A DNA stretch of 64,000 bases from Chrysoperla carnea (GCF_905475395.1 NC_058337.1:91010368-91074367), one strand, 5' to 3'. Shown: positions 20,337 to 32,700, counted from the stretch's first letter. Notes: a model not told the origin generated them from the letters alone. Numbers and translations: made by a program.

Positions 20337-20780
20337 TTATTCTGAAAAGTGTCCATTGTCATCATCATCATCATCATCATCATCATTATCTTTTTTCATA
20401 AGATAATTTTCAATTATTTCTTTCACTTGAACATAGTCGGATAACTCGTCTGATGTAAATACACTGTAGTAAGATTGTTCAAAAATGGATAGTCCTACAA
20501 TTCCATCTTTTTGTCCAGAGTGGATATTTTTTAAAATCCAGTTCCAAATTTGTTTGTCTTCATCGTCTGACGATGGGGAAAATTTCACTTCTAAGTCCAT
20601 TTGTTCTACCTTATCAATAAGGTAGTTTAAAGTTTCCGGTCGACCACATTTAATTGCCATATTAACCGATGTTTTAAAATACTTTGTTAACACATTGTTT
20701 ATAGTACTTAAACTACAATTATCTTTAATCATATTAACAATACAGTTGTTATCACTATTATGATTACCAAAGTCTTGCAT
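20337..20780 (-). CDS. Unrecognised ORF with acidic tail, weak ankyrin-like helix
   Basis: This 147-residue ORF runs from ATG at 20780. Residues 35-55 (KTSVNMAIKCGRPETLNYLI) resemble a single ankyrin-type helix pair, but there is no repeat. Tryptophan-containing DKQIWNWILKNIHS follows in the middle. The C-terminus is a run of nine aspartates encoded by an ATC/GAT microsatellite (about 20361-20388). It lies 241 bp downstream of the polymerase stop on the same strand. A G-rich motif (tagtggtgggggt on the minus strand, 20848-20860) and an imperfect tandem 25-bp direct repeat (20855-20900) lie upstream. Function unknown. An acidic tail could bind basic proteins or mimic DNA; that is speculation. 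Confidence 0.65.
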   Translation of the reverse strand: MQDFGNHNSDNNCIVNMIKDNCSLSTINNVLTKYFKTSVNMAIKCGRPETLNYLIDKVEQMDLEVKFSPSSDDEDKQIWNWILKNIHSGQKDGIVGLSIFEQSYYSVFTSDELSDYVQVKEIIENYLMKKDNDDDDDDDDDNGHFSE

Positions 20781-20847
20781 TTTGTATGTTTAAACTAACA
20801 CTAAATTGTTTTCTATAATAATTCAACCTAACTATCAATTTTTTGAC

Positions 20848-20860
20848 ACCCCCACCACTA
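20848..20860 (-). promoter_or_regulatory. G-rich promoter-proximal motif, copy 3
   Basis: TAGTGGTGGGGGT on the minus strand lies about 70-80 bp upstream of ATG 20780. It shares the core AGTGGTGGGG with motifs at 17155-17164 and 25251-25261, and resembles those at 14041-14068. Confidence 0.45.
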
Positions 20861-20961
20861 CTCTATCAATTGTTCATGCGCACTACTCTATCAATTGTTT
20901 GTACACCTATCACAATACCGAACCACTTTGAGGATCATCACAACAACAGCAGGACACATTT

Positions 20962-21018
20962 CTGAAACAACAGCAAAAATTAGCTAAATATTAAAAACAT
21001 AAAATATAAAATACTTAC
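20962..21018 (-). other. Predicted 57-bp intron in the polymerase 3' UTR
   Basis: A strong donor (GTAAGT) starts two bases after the polymerase stop codon. A good acceptor (ttgctgttgtttcag) lies 57 bp further on. The same size and style as the coding introns supports it. It might instead belong to a transcript that leads into the ORF at 20780. Confidence 0.5.
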
Positions 21019-21020
21019 AC

Positions 21021-24000
21021 TCAACAAATAATGCTATAGTGGCCCCATGGTTTTGTTTCACATGAATTGTGAGTAATGTGTCGTTTTTGGTCAAATGGTG
21101 ATAAGCCCACTTTCTGCTGTTTGATGGTATGTAAGCGGTGTCGCTTGGATTGGATGCTTTGCTGAACACGGTAAAAGTTACGGTTCTCAAGCAAACACCG
21201 CTTATAGTCCTCAAAAGTAAGTTTTCGGATAGCTGACTTCTTGAGACCCTTGGATCGTTTAGTCTCTTTTTTATTTTGCACCCGAATAGCATACATTTTG
21301 CTACGTAATCCGACAAATTCTAACATAACATCACCATTATTTTCATCGGACATTAAACCCTTGACTTTCTTATTACGTAGTGGTATACCATAGACGTTGT
21401 CGGGTGCATAGTCAGCCGTATCAAAACGATTAATATCCTGTTTCATGACCTCATAGACGTCAGTATTTCTCACGCTATAAATTAGACTATCGGTGTCTGT
21501 GTATAATAACCTGACATTTGTGGGGTTGTACCGTTGGTACATGTAGTTGTAGTGGAAGTCATACACAAACGTTTTCGATATGTCTAAAATTGTGAAGCCT
21601 ATGTAGATGGGTTTGTTGAAACGTATCTGTGATTTTTTCATTTCAACAATACTGACGTCATTGTCGAGCACCATCATACTGTGAAAATTGGGTTTGGCAA
21701 TTAATTTCTTCACACCATGTTTTCCATCCCAATTTTTTCGTATGTACACAACCCGATGTTTCCTCACATTCTCCATGGTTTTACCGAAGATGGCATTAAT
21801 CATGAGTTTGAATAATGCTTTTTCAAACTCATTTGAGGCGTTCTTGCGCATCTCGGTATTGAACTCAATATATGGTTTCAACCATGCAGATTGATCGAAT
21901 TGTAACACACGGTGGTATTTTGTTACCTTAACACCGAGTTGTGTATACAGTTTTAAATTCCTGTAGTGCACGACATAGTTGGTCTTATTGTAAAGGGTTG
22001 ACAGAAGATATTTTTGTTTTGATCCAGGTGGTTTCGTTGTCTCCGGACATGGCGGTAAATCGCTAAAGTTATCATGTAGATGTTGGGGTATTTCAAGGTC
22101 TACTTCTAAAATGTACCCGACTGGTGAATCATCTGCAACATCCTCGATGTTTGGTGTGTCGACCCACTTAAAATTTCCTGTTGGTAGGTATCCACACATT
22201 GCTGCACCATATAGGTTCACCACATCATAATACATAAGGTAGACATCTTCTTGAGTTTTATCATACCCCTCTTCCATGTACTTATTGTTTGCCTTAGCAT
22301 AGCGATTAGAACATTGACTTACACCGCCTCTGATTCCTTTCTCGATAAACAACAAGTCATCAATATCCGTGAACAATTCCAATTTGATATTGGTGTATTT
22401 CAACATGGCGCTCCACGTATAGCCAGGAAGTGTGTAATAGTGACTAGGATCGAGATTATAGCTATGAATACAAGTGTTACGGAAATTTTCAAAAATATCC
22501 GCAAGTAGTAACACATCAGTTTTCATATACAGGTCTGAATAATCACCTAGTGTATGTAAATTGAATGTGTTCCATACCTGTATCGCATGGTTATAATCCT
22601 CATCCGTTATGTGTTCATCTGTTAACACACTGTAGAACGCCTCCTTTGGTGGTAATTTTGTCTCTTGGAGACGTCCCCAGCTACTCATGTATTCATATGG
22701 AAATACACCTTTTCTCGTTAGCAATTGAAATTGTTCATCATTACTGACCTATAAAAAATTAAAAAACAAATTACAACCCTGTATTAAAAATTAATTATTT
22801 TTTATCATTTACCTCTTTATGTAAAATGGATTTTTTATCATTATCTAAATATGAGGCCAGATTTTCCAACTTGTCTGCGAGAAATCGGAAGGAATCAATG
22901 AATCTTAATTGAATGTCCGAGACGTGCTTTGTGAAACTGATGTACTTTTCTTTGTTGATGGGCAACACATCAACTTGACCGTCGATTTCCGTCAGCAGAG
23001 CTTCAATAATAAAATGCGAATCGTATCCACTTAAGTTGTGCATCACAACAGGTATCACCCTTGAATCTTGATAATGCAGATTACAAAATTGGTGTGCTGC
23101 TCCACGGTAGATACCTAAAATAGATTAATATAAAATTAGATGAAATTAAAAAATAATAAATAACCTGCATTACCTGTGCGATGTGAATGGTCGCGAACAC
23201 GTATGGAATTGGATACGAAATCTTTACCACAAATGTGACACTTCTCTGCTGACATAAAATCCAGTTCTTGTTCGACGGTGAGCGGATACATTGGTTTAAC
23301 GTGTTTTATTTTTTGCTCTAATGAGTACGCTACTTGTTCCAGTTCATGAACAAACCACTTGACACAATCAGCACCACGGTATGCCTTATAAAACGATTGG
23401 TTGGGATCATGGGTACAATGAACATAGTAACCTACACTGTAGGGTACATGTTTTTGAATATTTTTTGTATAAGACCCATGATCCATTTCCATGTCTTCAT
23501 GATGTTGTGGTACCAATAGTGCCTCAAAGTCAGCGTACACCATATACTCAACACGTTCCTTGCTGTTGAAATCTTTGAACTCAACGAACCGCTCGTCATC
23601 AGTTTCAGGCATTCGTACCCGCACCGCTTCTTTTTCACCACAATTTACTGAATGCTGTTGGAGTTTGACTTCTGTAGCAAAATAGTTGAGACATCGATCA
23701 CATAAATAAATTTTACCTACGTGTTTTGTTACACCCGATCGACTCAACTTTGCTAAATTTTTTATCCAGCAAAAGTGGTGACTGTTCCCATTCTCCACAG
23801 CCAATAGATGAATTTTCTTCCCCGCAGTGTTCGAACTAACGCGTACAGGGAAAATTTCTAAATCACGTAGAAACGTAACTTTGTAGCCGTACACGTTAAT
23901 CGATAGCTGCGGGTTCATCTTTTCAAATTTATTAATTTGATCCAGAGACATGGGAAACTTTAATCCATCATATTTTAAATGATATTTATAGTGCGGGTAC

Positions 24001-24908
24001 TTAGTTAAACGATGAGGATGCTTTTCAACCGGGTAAAGTGCTGACATTATCGACCATAGAAAACAATGCTGGTCTTTATTCTGGACATTGATCACAGCTT
24101 TTCTACATTTAATTGCAGATGGTAGTTCGCAAAATGTTCCAGCTGTGATCGGAGAGTACTTATTCATGTGGACTCGAATATTTATGATCATGTCAAGAGC
24201 CCAACCGCTATCGCGTTCCTGGAATTCTTCCAATTTTTTCAGCAAATAGTTTTTGACATGATCATTGTACCACTCCTGCATGTCCGTTGTCAGATACATT
24301 TCCTTGGCCGACGTTATAAAAGTTTTCAAATCCTCCTCTTTGGTGGTGGGCTTAATAAAATTGCCCGTGAACATAATATACACCTGAAAAAAATTCAAGA
24401 TCTCATTAGACTATTTAAATTATAAATCTTAAATTTTACTTACCTTGAGGGGATGCTTCACTAGCTCACGCCGAACGTGTCTTCTAAACATTGGAAATGC
24501 CCGGTTGAAAAATATATTTGGATCTTTATAATCCAAATTTGTAATCATACCAGTCTTCACCCTACCCTGATGGTGGGTTTCAATTGTCTCCCAGATTAGA
24601 TGTCGATTTTGTTTTTGGGTGACTCCACCACCTTGCTTAACTAAATCTAATCGCAGTCGGTTAAGTTGCCGCTGGTATGATTTACAAAGTCCAATATTAG
24701 CTTCAAGACGCAGAGGATTTTCTTTCTTTAACATCAACATCTTTTTGAATAAGCGGATGTTCTGCTTATTAAGTATCATCCATCGCTCAGCTTCCTCCAC
24801 CGTCTTGATGAGCCTCAACGCTCTCTCCACTTTCTTCATCATATCAGTGCTACCACCTCGAGGTACCGCGTTTAGCGTTTGCATAACATTTTGTTCGTAG
24901 GTGTCCAT
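21021..24908 (-). CDS. Protein-primed family B DNA polymerase, four coding exons
   Basis: Predicted exons on the minus strand are 24444-24908, 23174-24383, 22813-23114 and 21021-22748, giving 1234 residues. Every junction has GT..AG sites and keeps frame; three introns of 59-64 bp carry stops. Order of motifs: a cysteine/histidine-bearing N-terminal region (HCFLWSI near 262, [10 protein letters not shown] near 358), a C2H2-like finger (CDRCLNYF, 383), Exo I (YADFEAL, 438), an endonuclease VII-like zinc motif (CHICGKDF, 537; its second half in exon 3), Exo II ([10 protein letters not shown], 584), Exo III (YMKTDVLLL, 733), GIRGGVS (797), polymerase A ([10 protein letters not shown], 834), B ([10 protein letters not shown], 973) and C (YTDTDS, 1075). 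All catalytic aspartates are present. It would replicate the linear element from a terminal protein primer. The end GHYSI matches the family's usual end. Confidence 0.93.
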
Positions 24909-24966
24909 CTTTCAAAAAAATTATATTTAAGTTTCACAATATTATTTAAAAAATTTATACACTTAC
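24909..24966 (-). other. Predicted 58-bp intron in the polymerase 5' UTR
   Basis: The donor CGGTAAGTG is at 24966. The acceptor AG directly precedes the start codon at 24908. The position places the ATG at the first base of the next exon. Confidence 0.5.
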
Positions 24967-25103
24967 CGTTATATTTTCAAATACTAAGCAAAATATACGT
25001 TACCGAACCGTTCAACACTAGAGTTAACTGGCAAATGAGTAATATTTGTTTTTTTTATAAAATATATAGACTAAGTTTAGAATAATAAATATATCAAAAA
25101 CAA

Positions 25104-25151
<48 letters not shown>
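25104..25151. repeat. (AAT)n microsatellite
   Basis: About 15 AAT units inside the presumed polymerase 5' leader. The tyrosine-run frame on the minus strand is an artefact of this tract. Confidence 0.95.
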
Positions 25152-25153
<2 letters not shown>

Positions 25154-25235
25154 TAACGTAAAAAATATATGCGGAAAAAACTAACTGAAGCAAAGGTGAA
25201 TTTCAAAAGAGATACTTCAACAGCTACGTACATCA

Positions 25236-25246
25236 CTTTTTATAGC
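25236..25246 (-). promoter_or_regulatory. TATA box for the polymerase transcript, with G-rich motif
   Basis: GCTATAAAAAG on the minus strand lies about 330 bp upstream of the polymerase ATG. The motif AGTGGTGGGGA (minus strand, 25251-25261) sits immediately upstream. The layout mirrors the promoter of the left ORF near the opposite terminus. Confidence 0.6.
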
Positions 25247-25261
25247 ATTATCCCCACCACT

Positions 25262-25970
25262 AAAAAAGTTGTAATTTGATATTTTTATAATCGTAATTCA
25301 AACTAATTATTTTTTCTTGGAATTCAGACAAGTTTAAACAAGTTCAAACAAGTTTAAACATGTATTTTTATTATGTAAATTTCAAGTGTCATATTATATT
25401 GCTTAATCATAAAAAAATATTAACATCCGGTCACGTATCTTGAATTTTATCATGTCTACTTAAAGTGTCAAATTACAATATTTTTCAAGGTTAGATGATA
25501 TCTATTTCAACATATTCTTGAAAATTGCAGACTCATAATATTCTTTTCTTGGAATTCAGATTTGCAAATTATTATCTAACACGTTCAAGTGTCATATTAC
25601 ATTGCTTAATCATAAAAAAATATTAGCATCCGGTCACGTGTTTTGACACATGTAAAATTATTTCAAACAAGTTTGAACTTGTTACAAGATGATGATATCA
25701 TATTTTTCAAGGTCAAATTAACATATTCTTGAAAATTGCTGACACGTGTGAAATTATTTTAAGATCAAAGTCCATTCAAACAAGTTTGAACATGTATTTT
25801 TATTATGTAAATTTCAAGTGTCATATTACATTGCTTAATCATAAAAAAATATTAACATCCGGTCACGTGTAAAATTATTTCAAACAAGTTTGAACTTGTA
25901 ACAGGATTATGATATCATATTTTTCAAGGTCAAATTAACATATTCTTGAAAATTGCTGACTAATGTCAAC
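25262..25970 (-). repeat. Right subterminal AT-rich repeat block
   Basis: Inverted counterpart of 13406-14035 and of the internal block. It carries the same caaacaagtttgaac dyads, cggtcacgt segments and gaccttgaaaaatat modules, plus a segment (gaattccaagaaaa) that the left arm lacks. Confidence 0.9.
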
Positions 25971-26507
25971 GTCCCGCCCCCCGTTCACTCTCCGCCACTA
26001 TTGGTCAAAGCCAATGACGTCACCCCCCCGTTTATGCTTAGGCAGCCATTCCTCCCCACCAATTCAACCACACCTCCCGATGCCATCTTGATTTTTACAG
26101 CGCTACTATTGGTCAAAGCCAATGACGTCATCAATGCTTAGGCAGCCATTATCCCCCAACACCACACCTCCCGACGCCATCTTGATTTACTATTGAAAGT
26201 GGGCTCGATTATCTCATCTAACGTCCAATTCCCGCCCCCTTTAAGCCCCACTTCCAAGAAACACACTCCTGTCAACCACGCCCATCACTATTGGTCAAGC
26301 CCCGTTTATGTCATTCCTCACCCCCACCACACCTCCCAACGCCATCTTGATTTTTACAGCGCTACTATTGGTCAATGACGTCATCTATCCCCTCCAACTT
26401 CCGAGGTTTCCAACATTCACCTAGGTTTGCCCTTTTTTGAAAAGTGTACCATCAAAACGGGGTTACTTGAGGTCAAACTGGCCCAGAACATACATGACTC
26501 TTCTACT
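25971..26507. repeat. Right terminal inverted repeat, GC-rich part
   Basis: Inverted counterpart of the left end, with three TGACGTCA sites (26015, 26123, 26376), CCAAT-type motifs and three cgccatctt/gccatctt sites (AAGATGGC inverted). A right-specific 37-nt stretch (26454-26490) replaces the 16-nt stretch of the left end between the outer 17 bp and the rest of the repeat. Confidence 0.9.
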
Positions 26508-26513
26508 TATGTT
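26508..26513. repeat. Target-site duplication, right copy (tatgtt)
   Basis: Identical to 12914-12919 and placed directly outside the terminal ...CTCTTCTACT. Confidence 0.9.
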
Positions 26514-29500
26514 ATGTGTTCCAACAAGTGATTGGATGAAGAAGATTTGAATTTCCGCTCAAATATTTGATTTAAGCTAAAACTGCGGATACAAATTTTT
26601 AATTTCAAGTACGAAGTTAAAATTTAGAATTGAGGCAAATACCACATGCATATTATGTACCTACACTTGTGTATTCAAGTACCGCCTGCTCTTTCTTGAA
26701 CTACAGTAGATCTGCGACCACCCATGACCAACAGATCTCTAGAATTTCTTAAAATCTGCCTATCTAGGCCCAAAATCCCTGACCATATCATTTAGTGCGT
26801 TCTTTAACCAAAAGTGTATAGAAGTTTTAAGCTGTTTACAGAAGCATATTAATAAAACCGACCACAGTGATCCATCGTCTTGAATGTCTAAAAATGGTAG
26901 TATTTGATAACTACGTGTGAGAGCTAAATTGGTATTACAATATTATGTCTTTTAAAATGTTTATTTATCTGCGAAACAAGTTTGTTTTGTAAACACGATC
27001 AATCTTTGTTTGGAAAGAATGTTAAATAACCTCAATAGATTTCAGCATATACATGGTATTGAAATAATTGGCAATGTCAATTGTTATAAATATCCTTTTT
27101 CATACTAAAATGTGTTCACTCACGAAAATAGCGGTTTTTTTTCAGAAAAGGTAGAAAGAATACATTATCTCACAGGTTACTGTAAAATTATTATCTTATT
27201 TTTTTCTAAATTATTATGCACTGCCCACGGTTATAACTGAACTTGGAAATAATTAATTTAAATGCTTTAAAATAAATTAAAATTCTATAAATAAAAATGA
27301 TTTCTTTTAATTTGAAGCTTAAAGATGCATTAATTTTCCAAGAATTTAACTAACCTTCATTATAGAAATAGATAAATGTTACGTAAATATATGCATTTTG
27401 TGGTAATGAATTATCTCTTAAATTGCATATGAATATATAATTATAATAATTGTCGTAATATTAATATCAAAAATAGCTGTATTTTAGCAATTGATATTTA
27501 AACTGGTTGAGTCTATGAATTATTAAATAAGTGATAATGAATATAGATAGCCATGAAAATAGGAAAATTCCTTGATAATGATCGCATCCAATGCCGTGAA
27601 GATAGTGGGAAGATTTATGAAAGCCGTGTTCAACTAGGTCACGTAGGTAATCTCTGATTACAATATTGTATTGTTGTCAGACAATTGGGGTATTCTAAGA
27701 TTAAACGAAATTTGGCGACCAGTTGTTAATAGGTAAACAATAAGTGCGGAATCCTTTAATATGGTAATATGTGATGGTAATCAATATGTCGCTGGTTCAA
27801 ATCCCACTAGAAGAAATCGAATTTTTTTTAATAAACCTAATAAACCTGCTCATAAGGTTGTGACAATCACATAAGCATTTTGTTATAATATTTATAAGTG
27901 GTAGAATCTTTCAAATAAGATTGTTTTAAACTATGCTGTATTTCAAAACAACAATATTTGAAAGTTGTTTGACAGTATATTACTTTAATGCAAACTACTC
28001 ATGCGTTTGTGTCAACTTCACCACTTGACTCCGAATGGTGGTTCGCATGATTACTAGCATAAATACCTTAGTATTTAAACTAGGATGACTTAACTGATCT
28101 CAAGGTCCTATGTGTTATTTTGATTGACCTACAAATTTTCAACGGAATCCTTTGAAATAATTGGAAATTTTTTCTAACTGTATACAAAAATATATTTTCA
28201 TTTGCATTTAAATATAAAAAGTTGAAGATGATACTAAATAATTGCAGTTTTTAATTCCGTTAAGTGAAAATCCTTGACTTTTCTGGAATATCACATAAAT
28301 TAAATAATTATTGCTTTTACTTTTTATTTAAATCATTCAGTTAATGATTGAATAATTAAATAATTAAATAATTAATCATAACATTATTATAAATGATTGT
28401 GAATATTCAATTTTAATAGATGAATCTACAATTTATTTGATTGATCATGATTGAAAACATAATTATCTTTAAATACGTACTATATTTTTTGGCAATTATT
28501 TCAAGGTTGTTAATTCATATGTTAAAATTATAAATTGGAAATTTATTCTTTCTTATTGATTGAATTTATTTCAATAATTTCCGGTTTTTTGAAAAGTAAA
28601 TCACTTCAGAAATTGCCTTAATAATATTTAAATCCCATTTTCAATTATTAATGAACACATATATAAACTATTTAATAACCAGTACGATTCTTGAAGTTAT
28701 CTTTTGGATAATTACTATTGATTCAATTTATCGCGAGGTTTCTCAAAAAAAAATTAACTTTGTAATTACATTATATTGAGTAGGTAACGAACTTTTATGT
28801 AAATTCATAGCCTGTACTAAACATACCTACGAAATAATGGATCAGAAATTAGGATAACTATGAATAATCAAAAAATATAACATTTATATTATTATTTAAC
28901 CTGTGAGTGTATTGATATAAAATAATTAATATTTGATATTATATTTATTATAATATCAAAATAGAGTTTTCTTTTGGCTGTGTCGACTAGCCACTCTCTC
29001 ATCACGCCTTTTAGAACATGCATTCAAAAACAACTTTAAAAAAAACTTGTTAATTTGAAATGATATTACAAATACATGGAAGAGGGCTACAATTTATTTA
29101 GAAATAAAAGAGATATTTTGAACTGAAATTTTCCTTTTAGGTAATGGAGGATTTGTGATGAGAAAGTCATAGTTTTTCGATTTTTCCATAAGTTTCAAGT
29201 TTATCCTCGTCGGAAAACAACAATTACTCATCTAGCATACGCTATAATATTATGACACTAGTAAATAGCAAGACGGGCTATATCATATACTAGATGATTA
29301 ATTAATAGCATATTAAAGTATAGCCCTATATAAGTCCAAAGTTTTTGCGACATATTCTATAATTATGTATCGCTTTTAATTACTGAAGCAGTGTTTCTTG
29401 TTCTCTCTTGAAAATCACTTCTTTTTTCTTTCTTTTCGATTATTAGCATTAAAAACTAGTGGCTTAGAATACGGTAAGAAAGTGTGCATGCCATGATTTT

Positions 29501-29560
29501 TCGGTGTAAACAAAATATTGAAAACTGCACTAAAGGAAAACTGCATTAACAATAGTTATG
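26514..29560. other. AT-rich host DNA, one tRNA-like trace
   Basis: No gene was recognised. At about 27792-27812 a B-box-like ggttcaaatcc lies in a tRNA-like context (ctggttcaaatcccactag). It could be a decayed SINE or tRNA pseudogene, but no matching acceptor stem was found. Confidence 0.4.
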
Positions 29561-29564
29561 GAGG

Positions 29565-29720
29565 CAATGCAGCATGGGCGTCAGACCCATACTGCTTGGC
29601 AATACCCACTTCAGGTGGATAGACCTATTCGATACTGTAATAATACTTATACTAAAATATAAACTATAGCATCTCTCACTATACCATACCAGCATTGTAA
29701 TAGACACCATGCATTTCTCA
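29565..29720 (+). repeat. Dispersed repeat family E, copy 1
   Basis: Shares catgggcgtcaga-ccatac, ggtggatag and taccagcatt in order with 42040-42190. No coding capacity. Confidence 0.65.
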
Positions 29721-32700
29721 CCGTGTAGTTGGGGTAGCCTTTTACGTAATCTTAGTACCTATTACGCTTTATTCTTCTTCAAAGGAAAAAAAATCACTAT
29801 GCTATGCCTGCGATGAAAATTGTTACAAATTAATCTAGGAAAATAATCCAATACACAAATAATTGAAGGCGAGATATCACGAAACCAAGCCCTGCCTGCA
29901 TTATACAAAATATTCGCACGTAATTTAAAATAAATTTTAATACTAAATATGATTATAAACATTGTATCGGTGATAGATATTACAAAATCGTGACTTCATT
30001 ATTCTAATTGAATTAATTAAGATGCTGTTATATTCAGGTATAACAAATGGTACAGTACAAAAGGTTGAACAAAACTAATACGTTCTAAAGTTAACTCCAT
30101 CATCTCACGTTAGATTGAGCTGGGCACTAATCACTCGTATGTATCGTAAGGAAATACATCATTTATAAACTTTTTTTAAGTGTTTTCATTACAAATGCTT
30201 GAAATTTGACAACGAATAACGGCATATGGTCAAAGCTAGAGTTTTTAAATTTCTTTGTTCTAAATTATTATGGAAATTTACACCGTTCAGGAATAGAGGT
30301 AACAAAAATGGAGCTTGGATTTATTGCCTAAATTGAATCAAATAAACGTCTACGAGATGCACATGGCACAATATTTTGTTAAACAATTAATAATTAATTA
30401 ATAAAAACAATTAATAAAAAATTCCCCTCCCCAAAAATGGCCCCCAAAAAGTAACAATTATTTTAATTCGGTAGAGTCGGAGTGATGCCAAAGCCTAACC
30501 TCACCTTGTGTCTCATGAAACATTAAGTTTATATAAGTCACGTTAATGCAATTAAAAACTCTACTCAACTTTTAGGAGGAATAGAACACTCTATTAAGTC
30601 AATGAATCAGTGGTTCAATTCAACTTAGTTTGAATTAATTCCCTTTCCTTTGTAAAGCTCTCTACAGATGTTTCTGAGTTTAATAGACCCAACGTTCCCA
30701 CTGCTGCTTAAGAATCCACTAGAATTAACGTATACTTCCATATAAGAATGCAAATCTTTGAATTAAACATATAATTCGCATACCTTATATCATTGTAGTA
30801 TATTAGCATAGTGCATTAGCATTCATAGCGTTTATAAAAATATAATTCAACATATTTGCCAACTTAAAAATTAATTCCACTCTAATAAAAATTTCAATAA
30901 TTCAATTCAATGCAAATGGACTGGCTAGTGTTTTAATTATATCGTTCATGTCCGATGTACAATGTAATAAAATCCACAAAATTTATTTTCACTTTCTTAT
31001 AAAAATTAAAATAGGCGTTTAGCGTGATAAAACTAGAAATAATTCAAAATCAATTGTATTTCAATATTTTTTCAGGATAACGGATAATGAAAACCAGCGT
31101 ACTTTCAGCAGGTCATGAATATTATCTCTTTTTAGGTTACGTCATTAAAGATGAAAAATGAAACCCTTATAAGTTTGTCATATCCATCAAGACAAACACA
31201 AACACCAAATTTTAAACATATTTAAAAAAACTTAATGTATATGTTTAGAATCCTAAAACCTAAAAAAAATTTCTCGATAGTTGTCGACAGTAATACCTTA
31301 CTTAAAGGCTATTAACGAAAATTATTGGGTGTAAAGTGAAAACTTTTTTAGCCGCGTTGGGCGATTTTATTTTAATAGTTTTTTAGTAGAGGGTAAAATT
31401 CTAGTTTGAGGACGTCATCGTGAATTCATACCACGTGACGTCATACAACATACCACCTTGAAAATACCGGTTCTCGATCGACCATTGGAGGTAAGCAACA
31501 TTGGGCACAGTCACATATGGCTGAGAATTCGCTTAAAACTATTGTGTGCTGGTACCTCTTTATTATTTAAAGTAACCCTTTGAAACGTAGGTACTACACG
31601 CACTTGTGTCCATTTTGTAATATGTGGACGAAGAAGTACAAATATCATTCGTATGGTATTATTAAAAAGCCTGGGTTACGTAATCTCTACATGCATGTTA
31701 AAAATTAGACATTATATCATTTTTTACTTTTTAGTTCACATTTTAACAAAAAACAATGCTTTCTTAGAGTTATTAAGCTAAATTAATTTAAAACGATAAA
31801 CCGTAGTTCACACAAGCTAAATATTTATCTCTCGTCCACTATTCAAACTTGTGTCCCATATCTAGTCCACTTCCATGGAGATATCAGGTAGATGGTGCCG
31901 TATTTTTGTACTGTCTTCGGTTTTTAATATCTCTGAAAAATTACCAATCATTCAAATGTATAGAAATAGATGCAAGTTTAATTGAAACTTACAAAAATTT
32001 TTGGTTTTCTGAATGCTAAAAATCTCGTTGGATGCTAACAATTTGTATAAAAACTAATACATTTTTTAACGGGTTTTCATTTGAATAATATAAAATTAAA
32101 TATAATTATTATTATTAGTAATTTGTTTAGGATATAACAAGATGCAAAAACGATCCAATCATCACTCTTTTCAAAGTGTAAAAAAAAAAAAGTGAAAAAA
32201 CAAATGTACTTCAAATATATTAGTATATCACGTTTATCAATTTTATAAATATTAAGGTCAAAGTTACTAAACAACATGCAATTTTCTCCAATTATCTTAC
32301 ATAAATTAAGGATTGTCTTGTCTCTAATGCATACAGTCATAAGCTAACAATATAATAATTATATGTAAGAGTGTTATGCATAAAACGCAGCAGAACCATT
32401 GTTTTCTAAATATACGACTTGTGAGATATAAGAACATATAAAATGAATTTTTTTTTAATTTTGTAATATTCACGATTTAATAAATCATTCAATTTAAGCG
32501 ATTTTGTAGACGAGAAATGAGAACCTCTATGGGGAAGTATGCATTTTTAAAGCCTTAAACTGATCTGTATAAAGCTCTAATTAGACTAGTTGCAGTTTGT
32601 CAAGTTATAGAAAAAAATTATTTAAAAAAATATATATAAAACACGACTGCCCTGCCAAACGAAGTGAAAAATAAAAAGAATTTAATTATTGTATTTTTGG

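Larger units (their letters stand above)
12920..26507. mobile_element. Maverick/Polinton-type element, 13,588 bp, internally reduced
   Basis: Both ends carry the same 17 bp (12920-12936 and the reverse complement of 26491-26507), begin with AG, and are flanked by tatgtt on each side. Inside lie a family B protein-primed DNA polymerase and the chromodomain tail of the matching integrase, both diagnostic of this class. Missing are the integrase catalytic core, FtsK-like packaging ATPase, cysteine protease and capsid genes that full-length relatives of roughly 15-20 kb carry. The polymerase frame is intact, so the insertion may be fairly young. GC-rich termini contrast strongly with the AT-rich host. 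The element could be a defective copy, or a non-autonomous form mobilised by integrase supplied elsewhere. Confidence 0.92.

Noticed and set aside
20984..21316. 110-residue minus frame overlapping the polymerase end
   Set aside because: Alternative frame of the polymerase exon; no domain.
21688..22747. Plus-strand open frames opposite the polymerase gene (also 23334-23641, 24168-24425, 24619-24900)
   Set aside because: They lie antisense to motif-bearing polymerase exons and have no domain or start context. Shadows.
25024..25236. Tyrosine-run ORF
   Set aside because: Translation of the AAT microsatellite.
25953..26378. Proline-rich plus-strand frames in the right terminal repeat
   Set aside because: Produced by the GC-rich inverted repeat; the left arm does not preserve them.
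27792..27812. tRNA gene
   Set aside because: Only a B-box-like sequence; no cloverleaf stems could be paired.
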